From: Atherix ibis
Lineage: Eukaryota; Arthropoda; Insecta; Diptera; Athericidae
Direction: 5' to 3'
Assembly (NCBI GenBank): GCA_958298945.1
Contig: OY282605.1
Location: forward strand, 119,160,267 to 119,224,266
Length of the DNA stretch: 64,000 bases
In this document: one piece after another, positions 34,148 through 46,430 of the stretch
Layout: every line of letters starts with the position of its first letter
Position numbering within the stretch: position 1 is the first letter of the stretch
Notes under the pieces: generated by a model
What the model saw: only the letters and a program-made list of their open reading frames with translations
Told to the model about the DNA's origin: nothing
Databases searched by the model: none
Made by a program: the position numbers and the translations under genes

Positions 34148-34350
34148 CAAGTCTATTCAACAGCCTTGCTAAAATTCTGGGGATACGGAAACTGCTCAGA
34201 ATTCGAATAAGGCATACTGTTCTCACCCATAACGTTCTTTTTGGAAGCCACACTCCTGTGGCGATCTACTAACTATTCCACAAATTTTGGGCGAATGTGA
34301 GCAAACTAAGAATTTATTTCCGAGCAGGGTTCCTCCAATTGTGAAAATCA
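34148..34350 (+). pseudogene. LINE C-terminal fragment
   Basis: The sequence encodes IRKLLRIRIRHTVLTHNVLFG, closely matching the C-terminal part of the plus-strand LINE at 8.1 kb (RKLLRIRIGHAAFTHNFLFG). It then continues through a similar 3' stretch ending near TTCCTCCAAT. It starts right at the edge of A4, so A4 may have inserted in or beside this relic. Confidence 0.7.
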
Positions 34351-34354
34351 AGTT

Positions 34355-34745
34355 TTGATAATATGGCCACTTCGGGAGTAAAACCGGCTCAATCTCAACT
34401 ATAAATCGCTCAATAATGGAATCCAGGGCTGGCTTGTCAGCAACAACATCACATACTGCCACAAGAAATAATCGAACGGTATCAAATCACCCAATCTAAG
34501 AGGTCGACGGATAGATTCCTTGCGTATAAGCACGATGTCCTGTAAATTGTTTCTTCAAAAAGTCAACAATAGTTTCAGAAAATGTATCCACAGACCCGAA
34601 CTTACCATCTAACTATAATCAATTGTCGTCCGAGTTGTTGGCTTTCACATTTTTAAAGAAACCATTGTCGATAATGGCTCAATACAGGTGTCCATTGACC
34701 ATGACGTGATCTTATGCCTTATTTCGGAAGAAATGAGCACCCACA
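34355..34745 (-). pseudogene. D/E-type transposase fragment
   Basis: On the minus strand, FFRNKA near 34730, MVNGHLY, ETIVDFLKKQF and VADKPALDSIIERFIVEIE (near 34440-34380) follow the order seen in D2: FFRNEAG, VNGERY, LLRQKF, SNKPDSLQALEVNIERAI. Stops and frameshifts are frequent. No ends are found. Confidence 0.6.
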
Positions 34746-37186
34746 CGATGCCGGTGTCATTCTGGGAACGTCAAAGCTTACATAATCCTTAGATATAAGG
34801 AGTGGAAAAGATATTCCTTTCATACTTATCTTAGTGAAGCAATTTTTTCAATGCTCATTAGGGATACTCAAAGCCCAATAGGGATTCCCAAAGCACATTA
34901 CCCAAAGCACATTACCATTGTAGACTGTAAAAAAATAAATAAAATCTCTAAACAAGCTGTATACCTACGACATCAGTCAAACGCGATTTGGAGAAAATAG
35001 AAAAGTTTTCATTTGAAAACGCCACTTTTTGTATTGTAGACAATGTTAATGCGTCCGACACCATGCTTGCATTTCTAGAATGAAAAGAATTCGATAAAAA
35101 TTCGTTAGGCCCCGCAGTGTTATGAAAATGATGATTTCCTTTCATTAATGGACACAACAATATGCTTACTAGAAATTATTCACAAATCGAGCATAAATAA
35201 TTCCAACCGGAGAATTGTTCTTCATCAGAAAAACGCATGGTATGCGTTTTTTTTTTATCACCTAAAGAAGCTATCGTATGCGATCAGACAAATATTTTTA
35301 GCATGTTGTCTTCTGCAAAGGGACCAGATTTTCCAAAATACTAAAAATATATTTTAGACACAAAACTTATTCGTCTATGACTATCCCGAAACCCTTTTAC
35401 AGCAATCCTCCGTACAATCAGGATCGAACTACTGCTGAGGATTATGTGCACTATAATCATTTATTTTTAATAAAATATTGTCCGACAATAACTTTAAAAA
35501 AATATTCTCAATTTATTTTCTATCCGTTTTTATATAGTAGGGAATTTTTTAGAAATTTATTAAATAAAAAAAAAATAAAAAAATTGATTAATCATTAAAA
35601 TTTGAAGCAGTGACAAGGCCAAGGTCTTCAGGTAAAAATTGCATTAAATTTTTCCCCCTCTCCATACAAAAAACAATTCGCAGAAATCCTGATTCCAACT
35701 TTTTCGCGATGAAAATTGAGATTGAATGTCTCATTGGGTCAAATGGCGTCTCGGTTAATTGGTAGGGGAGAAACAAAAGAGCAAAATTAAGTTATTTTAT
35801 GTCTCTTTCTGGACTGTTAGTTTCCGATACTTGCTTCATCTGCCAGTGCATGACATTCTTGTCTATGGAAGTACGAAAAAGAGCTTATGTTTTACTAACT
35901 TTGCTATTTTCCGGTAGATGGCCATCAAGATGGTTTAAAAAAAACGTAATTCGCAGTTAATACAGTATGAAGAGTAGTACTTTAAAAGCAAGAAAACTTG
36001 AATATTTATTGTGTAAGCTTGGTCGGAGCACGTGATTGTCTAGTATTTCTACGTAAACGGTTTGTTAATGCTGTTGATTCCATAGTAATGTGATGTTGTC
36101 GGTTGTTGCGAGTGTAAATAAGATTTGCTTATTTTTTTATAATTTTTTTCATTAATTTACACTCTTTAGACAAGACCAAATGAAGATTCTCTTGTGCAGA
36201 TGGAAAAAAAAGATGAATATTTGGATTATTTTTAATGCAGAATTGTTTTTTGTTGTTGAAATATTTAACAAATTAAAGAAAATCATTTTGAAAAAAATGT
36301 CCTCCTTGTATTAGCGTATAAAATGACCCAAAACTCTTATTGGACAAATCTATTTGGCAGCGTATGTGATGATGGAGTGATAATAATAAAACCAATATTT
36401 TTAGTTTGCCTGAATATGTGGCTGAAGTGTTTCTTCCTATTTATACATAAATTTAAAGTAAAATACATAATGTATTATACAAAAACATAAATTGCGATTG
36501 AGAAACTTATTGCAAGGAAATCAATAAATTTTATCAAGTGCATTTTAAACGTGTCGTTACTAAGCGGAATCCCTCTTGGTTTAACTTGGACTGGACTCAT
36601 CCATTAGTCATTATGCAAAAACAAACGATGAATGGCCGCCCTCTTAAGGTATTCAAATTTATTACGATTATTTTAACGAATAAAAAACTACAATTTATCA
36701 ATGCAAATTGAGAATATTTTGAAAAGTAATAAACAAAAAATATATTCTAGATAAAAAAATTTGTTCGTCTTTTATTTTATCGAAACTTTTACAACAACCA
36801 TTGGCGCTACTACTACCATCTATTGACAGTTTAATGTACACTGGAAAATTTCTCTTACAAATCGATAAAATAGTTTATTTTTGATAAAATATCGCAAAAA
36901 AAAAAATGCAATTTTAAAAATATTTCCAATTTAATTTTCTTTCGTTATTAATAAGAATTATTTGTAATAAATTAATTTAAAAAAAAAACACTTTTTAGTA
37001 ATAAAAATTTACTAACCGAACGGTGTATTTTTGTGGCTTCAATTGTGTCTCCAGTGCCTCTTGTGGTTTTATAACTTACTCCAAAAGCTTGTTGATTATT
37101 AACAAAAAGTCTGAGCAAAAAATCAACCTCATCCGTTGTTTAGCGATAAAACCGTTTAAGTGCGTTTCACAGAATTCACGGTTTCT
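34746..37186. other. AT-rich region, no supported gene
   Basis: No protein similarity is recognised. Short open frames lack domains. Composition is mixed, with long A/T runs at 35500-35590 and 36880-37000. Confidence 0.45.
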
Positions 37187-37227
37187 TTTCACAGTAAATT
37201 TGAATAATTTTCAAATTTACTGTGAAA
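37187..37227. repeat. 17-bp perfect hairpin next to family G
   Basis: Arms 37187-37203 and 37211-37227 are exact complements with a 7-nt A/T loop. It lies immediately outside the left end of family G. Confidence 0.92.
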
Positions 37228-37231
37228 GCTT

Positions 37232-38350
37232 AAATCCGCTGTTTGGTCATCGATGGCGTGAGTGAGCGTATTAAGCTACCATAGGCACGCCATATATTTT
37301 TTTATGAGTTTGATATCTGTCAAGATTAATCAGTGCACATTGTCAGCAATTTCGTACAACAACATACATTTTTCTTTTGGTAAAAATGTCTAGGATTTGT
37401 GCCAGAAAAAGAGCATATGCGGGAAGCTCTGCTTTTCTGCTTCAATTTGAAGAAATCGGCTACTTATGGAGGCCTATGGTGACAGTGCTTTATCGGAAAA
37501 AACGTGTCGAGATTGGTTTCGTCGGTTCAAAGACGGCAATTTTGACTTGTGGGACAAGAAGCATGAAAATCGGCATAGGAAGGTTGACGACCATCAATTG
37601 TAGGCTCTTTTGGATGAAGACGATACCCAATCGCAAAAAATGCGCGCGGAGCAATTGGGTGTTACTCAACCAGCCATTTCCATGCATCTGTGTGCAAGGG
37701 GAAGATTGAAAAGATCGGAAAATGGGTGCCGCATGAATTGAACAATAGGCAGATGGAGCGACGCCAAAACACATCCCGGCCAACCATCAACATCTTCCCC
37801 AAGACCAAATCGCTTCGGATGGAAGACGATACTATGCGTTTGGTGGGATCAGCAGGGTATCGTCTACTATAAGATTTTGAAACATGGTGAACCTGTCAAT
37901 GCCCACCGCTACCACCAAAAATTTTGATCAAATTGCACCGGGTCCTTCGTGAAAAAAGGACGGATTATCAACAAAGACATGACAAGCTGATTTTCCTCCA
38001 CGACAACGCACCATCGCACACGTCAAAAATTGTCCAAAACTACTTGGAGACACTCAACTGGAAGGTGCTACCCCACCCCGCTTATTCAGCAGACCTGAAC
38101 CCTTCCGACTACCACCTGTTTTCGTCGATGGGCCACGCGCTTGCTGAGCAGCACTTCGATTCTTACGAAGACGTCCGAAAATGGCTTGATGAGCGGTTTG
38201 CCTCGAAAGAGAAGGAATTTTTTTTGGCGTGGTATCCACAAATTACCAGAGAGATGGCAAAAATATGTAGCTGACGAGGGCAAGTACTTTGAATAAATTT
38301 GTTTTTGCTTTCTATGAAAAAAAAAGTGTTACTAAAAAACAGCGGATTTA
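37232..38350 (+). mobile_element. Family G mariner (DD34D), decayed
   Basis: Inverted ends AATCCGCTGTTT (left) and AAACAGCGGATT (right) are each bordered by TA. The transposase is broken into several frames: an N-terminal helix-turn-helix part near 37386-37560, KIGKWVPHELNNRQMERRQN near 37710-37760 (the WVPHEL motif), CVWWDQQGIVYYKILK near 37835-37880, and an open frame 37924-38274. This last frame has the second aspartate in FLHDNAPSHTS and the third in HPAYSADLNPSDYHLF, with 34-residue spacing. The first-aspartate region between 37760 and 37830 appears deleted. The copy is dead. Confidence 0.88.
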
Positions 38351-38418
38351 AGCTTATACACCTGTTATCTAGTCAAAACAACGGTTTTAAGCTTATACAC
38401 CTGGTATCTAGTCAAAAT
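38338..38418. repeat. 40-bp tandem duplication at the right end of family G
   Basis: Two consecutive copies of about 40 bp share TTAAGCTTATACACCTG and TATCTAGTCAAAA. The first copy includes the right end of family G, so part of the terminus and its flank were duplicated after insertion. Confidence 0.85.
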
Positions 38419-41180
38419 CAATAATAAACTTTGATAGATAATAACTGGTCTCTTATTATCAGCAATTGAACGAAAAACAATCTTTTTTGAAATAATCGAA
38501 TTCTTCCTTCTTTTTTTTTGTTGGTATTTAATAAAATCTAAATGATTAAGTTTCTGATGTTATGTCAATCGGTTATTGGCTTGGTGATCATAGTGGATGT
38601 GAACCAAATCCCAAATCAATTTATTTCGAAAGTTACCTTTAACTTTTTGCAAAAGTTTATCAATTCATAGTTCAATCTATTCTCCAAAGGTGATATCAAA
38701 CGCAGAGTAAATTTAATGTCGTGATTTGATAACACAACAAACCCATTAACTGTTAATATGGTAACTTCTGTTCTCGAGTGACATTCTCTCAATACTGAAC
38801 AAGATAAATTGCAGTTCTAAGGACTCTTATCTATCTTGATTCATGATGTTCGCCATTTTTCATTTATACCTGATGATTCTTCTATGGTTTCTACAATTAC
38901 TTTAAGATTTTCCGTCCCCTTGTTCCATTTTCTTTATTATGCTTTAACTCGAATCCATAAAGTTATCAGCTTGACACATCAAATTTTCACTATACGACTG
39001 CTCGTAAAGATATTCGAATTTTCTTGTTCACGAACGGTTACGTTTACGCATTTATGCTGCATACACTCATAAATCCAGAGTGTAAAATTGCACGTACTTT
39101 AAATAATTCCACCATGGAAAGTGTTCATCATAAAGATTATTTCGATGTCATGTCAGAACAATGCAAACTATTTTCACGTAGACACAAGTGTGCAAAAAAA
39201 AAACGTTTAGTCATTCATGAATTTCACCCCCTTGCTGTTGGAGTTCTGGAACACGAATTTTAGTCATTGTCAAGGATTAGCTCTTTGTACGAACAAGAAG
39301 CAATCGAATTACCATCTTCACGTGAACTTTGAACACCTCGTGTCAGTTGAATCCTTTTGATAATGTCAATTACAGCAAACGAGTTACCCTCTGCCCATCC
39401 AGAGTTTCGCTTATACAAAATTGGTCGTCGTTGCAGATGCCAATGAATATGAAAATTTTCTATGGTACTGACCCTGTTACACCTCCAATTGCACCTGAAA
39501 CAATAAACGACGTATAGAAATCAGAAATTGGATGGCAATGGTGAAGGTGATAAGGACGATTACCTTTCTCAGAGCCTTACAACAATGTTCAGGTCGTCTG
39601 GAGTTCAGCACTTGAAGATGTATATAAGCTTGGGAATTGCTTATTCACTAAAAATGTTCTGTCCGATCAGAACCAAACCAACCCGAAAGACACCCCCCGC
39701 CCCCCCAAAGGAACTGTTGATATTCCCACCTTGTTGATAGCTTAGCAGAAAAATACCCTCTTCTGATTTTCAGTTTTTCATTGGAAATTTAGTTCTTGTG
39801 CAGTGAATAAATAAAAAGTGCATATTTATATTATTAACAGTTAAGCTATTTATAAATAAAATCCACTCTTTTTACCGCCCACTTAACAGAAAATACTCTC
39901 TTTTCAAAAGTACTTCTCAACAATATCCTTACGAACGATTAATATTTATGTCCTTCCATGTGTATTGTTCGTACATTTACCCTAAATGGAATTTCATCGT
40001 TAATATTTAGAATGAGTTTTCTTCTTCTTCTTTTTTTCTTGATGGAAGAATTTCTTTGTTGTTGTTTCTGATGGAAGGAACATTTTGCGAATGGGGGGAG
40101 GGGGAGCAGGATGACTTATCAATTCTATACTCTTCAGGTGAACAAAATTGCCATCGGTTGAGTAACAACACAACATTAGTGGCCAAATATAAAATTGATA
40201 ACATAAGCATTAGTGTAGAAATACTCGTGTAGGCATTTAGAGTCTAAACATTATGAGTAGTGGATAAAAATAGGCCTCCATAAATATTCGATGAGAAAAT
40301 TATGCTATGTCGTTATACGTAATTTTGCCAGGATAATCCAAGAAGAAAACTAAAAAAAAAATAAAAATGACGAAAAATGTGGTTGGTACAAAAATTGTTG
40401 CCCATTTATTATTTGAGAAATTTTATATAAAAAAATTTTTTTTTTTTAGAAAATTTAGTAAATTTTGAGTACGACGAGTGGGAATATAAATTTAAACGAT
40501 GACTGGATAAAGGATATTTCCTTTATACCATTTTTTTTTTGTCATGGAGAAGGGGCAGTGGGCAGTGAGGTGTGGGGAGCGAAAAATTGTCTATTCATAT
40601 TTAAGTAAAAAAGAAAAGAAAAAAGAAAATTCGATGGCACACTAAACCCAAAGGATAATGTTCAAGTTTGCCTTTTATTTTTATTTATTTATATTAGCTT
40701 TGAGTACAGTCAAGGCAAAAAGTATCACAAAACTTCAAATTTTTTTTTTAGAAAAATCAAATAAATTTCAATAAACACTAAATAATATTTGGATTTTCTC
40801 TTTTATAAAATTTACTTAATAATATATTAAACTGAGACATTCAATTTTGGCTCTATACAATTTTTTTTTTTTTTTGATAATTTTATTTATAAAAAATTTT
40901 AAAGATCAATTTTTTGCTATTCCGTAATTTTTAAATGGAATTAGTATGCCATTAAAAATTTAATTATTTATTTATAATTTGCTCATAAATAATTTTTTTT
41001 GTGCTCTAAAATTTTTATAGCTAATTTTTATCTTTTTTTTTGCTTGAAAATTTTGTAAAAATAATTCAATTTTAGTTGTGAATAAGTGCTGCCAAAATCA
41101 GCTGCCGAAAAATTTATTCGCCATTTTTGTAACCAGGCCCCCTCCCCCCCACCAAAGGGGTCAATGTGGTTTTGGAAAAT
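38419..41180. other. Region without recognised gene
   Basis: Open frames up to 79 codons occur at 38836-39737, but I recognise no domain on either strand. The stretch 38580-39720 is less A/T-rich and could be an old unclassified element or host DNA. From 39750 to 41100 it is A/T-rich with homopolymers, plus short G-rich (40095) and C-rich (41147) runs. Confidence 0.4.
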
Positions 41181-41445
41181 AGTTTTTTGAATAATGTTTA
41201 TGCCTGTTAAGAATAACTAGCAAAAGTCGGGATATACAGCTGGTAAGATATCATTGTGACAAGCATTATTATGGGTATAAATATATTGTAGTAAAAAATT
41301 GGACCTAGAATTCTACCCTGAGGGGCACTGTTGGTAATAGCGAAAATAACCAGAGGGCTATCTAGAGTATCATATACGTTTCAGAGTGTGAAAAATATCA
41401 AGGAACACGCCCAGGCAGTATTCCTTTCGGTTAACCGAAGACCCT
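41180..41445 (-). pseudogene. Jockey-type reverse transcriptase fragment
   Basis: On the minus strand, VNRKEYCLGVFLDI (about 41440-41395) matches LERKEYYPGVFLDIS in the Jockey copy at 50.8 kb. SAPQGRILGPI (about 41340-41300) matches AGVPQGIILGPI. The YADD region is decayed. The 5' edge coincides with a 30-bp inverted repeat. Confidence 0.72.
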
Positions 41446-41473
41446 GCCTGGGCGTGTTCCTTGATATTTTTCA
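41389..41473. repeat. Perfect 30-bp inverted repeat at the edge of a Jockey fragment
   Basis: Arms 41389-41418 and 41444-41473 are exact complements. The 25-nt spacer itself contains the palindrome TCGGTTAACCGA. One arm encodes the GVFLDI part of the reverse transcriptase; the other is an inverted copy of it. Confidence 0.96.
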
Positions 41474-41678
41474 GACCCTTCTTAACTCGAGTTTAGTTTA
41501 CTGAAATTGTCAGTTCTGCTATAATTAGACTTTATGTGGTGGGTCTGTATGAGCTAGAAGGGTTCTTAAGATCATTATGATAATGGAAAATTACTCAAGT
41601 CAAGGAGAGAATAATGTTAAAAATATATTATCAGGACAAGTATTCTTTTTTTTTTAAACTAATTTAAAACGAAACTTG

Positions 41679-42554
41679 CGAGGTCTGTTCAAAAAGTATC
41701 GCGAATTTTGAATTTCCGCGGGTTACATACGAGTATATTCAATTTTCGAATTGTTGGTGGCGTTATGTTGGTACTCATGTGTCTCACTTATGCCGACAAG
41801 TTCAGCCATTTTGAATGTTCAGTTAATTTTTGACAGCTGCTTTGTTTGCACGTGTTTTGGCTCGTCTTCAATTTTTGCCCATTCCAAAACATGGATCAAA
41901 GAATCTGTTTCGGGAACAAGAAAAAGTCACAGGGGGCCAGATCTGGGGAATACGGTGGCTGCGGCATTATTAGTGTGTTGTTTTTGGGAAAAAATGGCAA
42001 AAGCCAAAAGCCAATTTTTGTTCTTCCACAAATCCGGGCGTTTCTGGCGGATTGCTTCACGCAACTTGCGCATAACTTGCAGATAATATTCCTTATTGAC
42101 CGTTATACCCTGTGGCAAGAACTCATAATGCACCACGCCCCTGCAATCGAAGAAAACTGTAAGCAAAACCTTCATATTCGACCCCAATTTGCTCCAGAGG
42201 CTCGTACGGCAACTTCCATTGGGATGATTGAGCTTTGGTTTCCCCATGATTCGTCACCAGTTATGACCCTATAGAGCAAATTTAGGTCGTCGCCGACAGA
42301 GTCCAACAGCTCCTTAGCAATGTTAATGCGATGCTATTTATGGTCGAAATTGAGTAAAAATCGAAGACGGGCCAAAGCACGTGCAAGCAAAGCAGCTGTC
42401 AAAAATTAACTGAATATTCAAAATGGCCGAATTTGTCGGCATAAGTGAGAGACATGGCTACCAACATAACGCCACAAAAAAAATCGAAAATATAATATAC
42501 TCGTACGTAACCCGCGGAAATTCAAAATTCACGATACTTTTTGAACAGACCTCG
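41679..42554. mobile_element. Family A mariner, copy A5, foldback-type rearranged
   Basis: It has the same structure as A4: two inverted family A 5' ends (41679-41878 and 42355-42554), with AAAGAATCTGT joined to TTCGGGAACAAGAAAAAG at about 41908. That is the same breakpoint as in A4. The inverted core (42247-41927) encodes NMKVLLTVFFDCRGVVHYEF and RKLREAIRQKRPDLWKNKN, and lacks the second-aspartate block. The right border has TA; the left border reads TTG. Confidence 0.92.
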
Positions 42555-42556
42555 TA

Positions 42557-44330
42557 TGCGATCAAAAAATCCTCTTCTATTTGGTAGAAATCCTCTTCTA
42601 TTTAAATGGTATCTCATATTAGCATATAATAAATGTTCGAACAATATTCGATAAAGACTTTCACAACTACAAGTAATCTTATTGTTGGTGCCTGTGTTAA
42701 GTAATAAATTGGTTTTGGGGAAATACTGAAGATATTATAATTCAAAATTGCAAAAACTGGTGTATTTAGGTGTGTACTTATTATAATAATACTGAACATT
42801 ATATAAACTCTTCATAAATATTAATACGAAATAATCGAAAACACCTTGTATAAGTTTTGGAATTAGTTTCTTTGTTGCTAACAAGTTCGTCGTTCCACTC
42901 TTCCCGTTCGGCAATCTGCTTCTTTCGTTACCTTTCAATAACGGAAGATGCTCTTGGCTTAAGAAAATTCCCCTTGGACTTAAAACTTTCTAAACGAACT
43001 GAGCAACTTTTCACATCGGTTTACCAATGAAAATGTTGTTATTTCTATTTAAAATACTTAATTGGCAAATATTTCACTTGAATTTATGTTCGGCTGATGT
43101 TATTCCAGCTGTCGATGCGAAATACGAGCACGATTACGAATGCCGTTCCAATTTAATGTTTCTGTTTAATAAATCGACTGCTGTTCTGCAAATGTTCCTA
43201 CACAATTACTACTGTGCGAACAGGAAAACACTGCCAAAATACAAAATTTCTGGATTATTTCATACGGAAATATTGTAAAATTCTTAAAAGACGAAATGGA
43301 TTTACTTAAATTATTCAACTTTCCGACGTTCAGAGCTACTCCGTCATGGACTTAAAGGATGTGAGATTGGTGAAAGCACATGGCAATGAAAGACAAAATT
43401 TGCAGCGCGTATGAACAAGAAACCAGGCAAAAATATTTACTTCTAAGACCCCATGGTCCCCTGCTGTGCTTAATATTAATCGTGCCTCAATTATTGGATG
43501 GATACCAGCTGGTCAATCAAATCAAAGTAATTCAAAAGAGGAGAAAAAACGTCCACCAAACACGAGTCAATGCAATACGATTTAACCGCGAAAACCAGAA
43601 GCTAACAAGCCGACGAACTAATTAAGTGACTGACGTTTAATTAAACTCTCGATTCTCTGATTATCCAAATCTCATCGCCATCGTCATCCTACCATGGAAG
43701 TGTCTAGATCTACCGTCTGTGTTTATGCTGGACCCAAAATAAAGTCAGCGTCGTTTTTTTTTGGCGTTTTTGTTCATTTCCGACACTCTGAAGCGGATGG
43801 TTTCTAATTAGTTCGATTTATTTATTTTCTTTGATTCTGTCTTCAGTTTTCTTATGAAGCAACTAGCCTTGGAGGGATCTGTTCGCGATGCATTTTTTCA
43901 GCAAAACTTTTCCTTCTTTGATGTGCTAATCAGAGTCTGACGTTGACTTTGGTCTTTTTGAGCCACTTTTTCGATCTGCGAAATTAACTGATTCTCAAAT
44001 AAACCAACGAACAATTAAGAATTTTAAGAATAATTTTTTATCGAAAATTCACTTAAATACATACACTGACAATAAACATTTTTTTAAATATTTAAACTTT
44101 TCAATCAAAAATAGACCATTCCAAAAAAACTCTTATTGAAAATAATTTTTACCGGAAATATTTTCACTTTAAAAGATTTTACTGATCATTTTTTTTTAAT
44201 AAAAATATTTTTACTGCAAAATCAACTAAAAAAAACCCTTAACAATTTTTTTTTATTTTTCCACACGATTCTTTACTTCAAAAAGTTTTACTCTTAAGGT
44301 TCGAAAGATTTTTAAGTGAAGGATTTTCAT
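42557..44330. other. Region without recognised gene
   Basis: Mixed composition, less A/T-rich at 42850-43980. A small open frame with a hydrophobic start is listed separately. Nothing else is recognised. Confidence 0.4.
43027..43278 (+). other. Small ORF with signal-peptide-like start (83 codons), unsupported
   Basis: The predicted product starts MKMLLFLFKILNWQIFHLN and reaches a possible cleavage region (LCSADV) before a charged segment (DAKYEHDYECRS) and two further cysteines. The start resembles a secretion signal. There is no similarity I recognise, no visible promoter, and 83 codons in this composition can arise by chance. It is included only as a candidate. Confidence 0.15.
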
Positions 44331-44339
44331 TGAAATTAT

Positions 44340-46430
44340 TTTTACTAAAAAAGATTTTTGCTGAAAAGATTTTTAATCAAAAGTTTTTTACTGAATATTT
44401 TTGCTGAAAGTTTTATTACTGAAAATATTTTTACAAAAACGATTTTTACTGAAAATATTTTTACTGAACAGATTTTTAGAAAAATAATTTTTATTGAACA
44501 GATTTTTACTAGAAAGATTTGGACTTAAAATATTTTTGCTGAAAGTTTGTTTACTGAAAAGATTTTTACTGAAAGCTTTTTTACTGACACGATTTTTACT
44601 GAGAAGTTTTTTACTGAAAAGATTTTTACTGAGAAGTTTTTTACTGAAAAGATTTTAACTGAAAGAATTTTACTGAAAATATTTTTACTCTAAACATTTT
44701 TACTAAAAATATATTTAGTGAAAACATTTTTACTCTAAAAATTTGTACTAAAAATATTGTGACTGAAAAGATTTTTACTAGCAAGGTTTTTACTGAAAAG
44801 ATTTTTACTGAAACGATTTTTACTGAAAAGTTTTTTACTGAAATGTATTTTACTTAAGAGATTTTTACTGAAAATATTTTTACGAAAAAGATTTTGACAG
44901 AAAAGTTATTTACTGAAAATATTTTTACTGAAATAATTTTCACTTCAAAGATTTTTATTAGAAAGGATTTTACGGAAAATATTTTTACTAGAAAGATTTT
45001 GACTGGAAGATTTTTACTGAAAATATTTTTACTGAAAATATTTTTACTGAAAATATTTTTACTGAAAATATTTTTACTGAAAATATTTTTACTGAAAATA
45101 TTTTTACTGAAAATATTTTTACTGAAAATATTTTTACTGAAAATATTTTTACTGAAAATATTTTTACTGAAAATATTTTTACTGAAAATATTTTTACTGA
45201 AAATATTTTTACTGAAAATATTTTTACTGAAAATATTTTTACTGAAAATATTTTTACTGAAAATATTTTTACTGAAAATATTTTTACTGAAAATATTTTT
45301 ACTGAAAATATTTTTACTGAAAATATTTTTACTGAAAATATTTTTACTGAAAATATTTTTACTGAAAATATTTTTACTGAAAATATTTTTACTGAAAATA
45401 TTTTTACTGAAAATATTTTTACTGAAAATATTTTTACTGAAAATATTTTTACTGAAAATATTTTTACTGAAAATATTTTTACTGAAAATATTTTTACTGA
45501 AAATATTTTTACTGAAAATATTTTTACTGAAAATATTTTTACTGAAAATATTTTTACTGAAAATATTTTTACTGAAAACATTTTTACTGAAAATATTTTT
45601 ACTGAAAACATTTTTACTGAAAATATTTTTACTGAAAATATTTTTACTAAAAATATTTTTACTGAAAATATTTTTACTGAAAATATTTTTACTGAAAATA
45701 TTTTTACTGAAAAGTTTTTTACTAGAAAATTTTTTGACTAGAAAGATTTTGAATGAAAGATTTTTACTTAAAAGATTGTGACTAAAAAGATTTTTATTGT
45801 AAAGGTTTTTAAGGAAAGGATTTTCATTGAAAATATTCAACTGACAATATTGTTACTGAAAAGAATGTTACTACAAAGATTTTTACTAGAAAGATTTTTA
45901 CTAAAAAGATTTTTACTAGAAAGATTTTGACTGAAAAGAGTTTTCCTAAAAATATTTTTACGAAAAAAGATTTTTACTGATGATTTTTACTTAAAAGATT
46001 GTGACTAAAAATATTTTGCCGAAAGTTTTTTTACTGAAAAAATTTTTAATGGAAAGGTTTTACACGAAAGATTTTAGCAGAAAAGATTTTTACTAGCAAT
46101 ATTTTGACTAAAAATATTTTTATTAGAAAGATTTTGACTGAAAGATTTTTACTGAAAAGATTTCTGCTGAAAGTTTTTGTACTGAAACAATTTTTACTGG
46201 AAGCTTTTTTACTGAAAAGATTTTAACTGAAAAGATTTTGCCGGAAAATATTTTTACCAAAAAAATTCTTACGAACAAGATATTGAGTGAAAAAAATTTT
46301 ACTGGAAAAATTTTTATTGAAAATATTTTGACTGAAGCAATTTTTACTTAAGAGAATTTTACTTAAAAGTAAAATTTTCACTGAAGCAATCTTTAAAAAA
46401 ATTGTCACTGAAAAAAGTTTTACTAAAAAA
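44340..46430. repeat. 15-bp minisatellite (ACTGAAAATATTTTT)n
   Basis: The core 45016-45570 is 37 consecutive identical copies of ACTGAAAATATTTTT. Near-perfect units extend to about 45710. Both flanks (44340-45015 and 45711-46430) are diverged units, mostly of the type ACTGAAAAGATTTTT. The total is about 140 units. Because 15 is a multiple of three, long open frames of a five-residue repeat (such as LLKIF or FSKNI) run through several frames on both strands; they follow from the repeat and are not genes. Confidence 0.97.

Noticed and set aside
38836..39737. Possible gene from a cluster of short plus-strand frames
   Set aside because: Frames are short, shift often, and match nothing I recognise on either strand; an old unclassified repeat is equally likely.
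44854..45840. Long open frames (328, 295 and 207 codons) on both strands
   Set aside because: They are a by-product of the 15-bp repeat, whose period is a multiple of three and lacks stops in several frames. No promoter or non-repeat domain is present.
44340..46430. CRISPR-like array
   Set aside because: Units are contiguous 15-mers with no unique spacers, and the DNA is eukaryotic.
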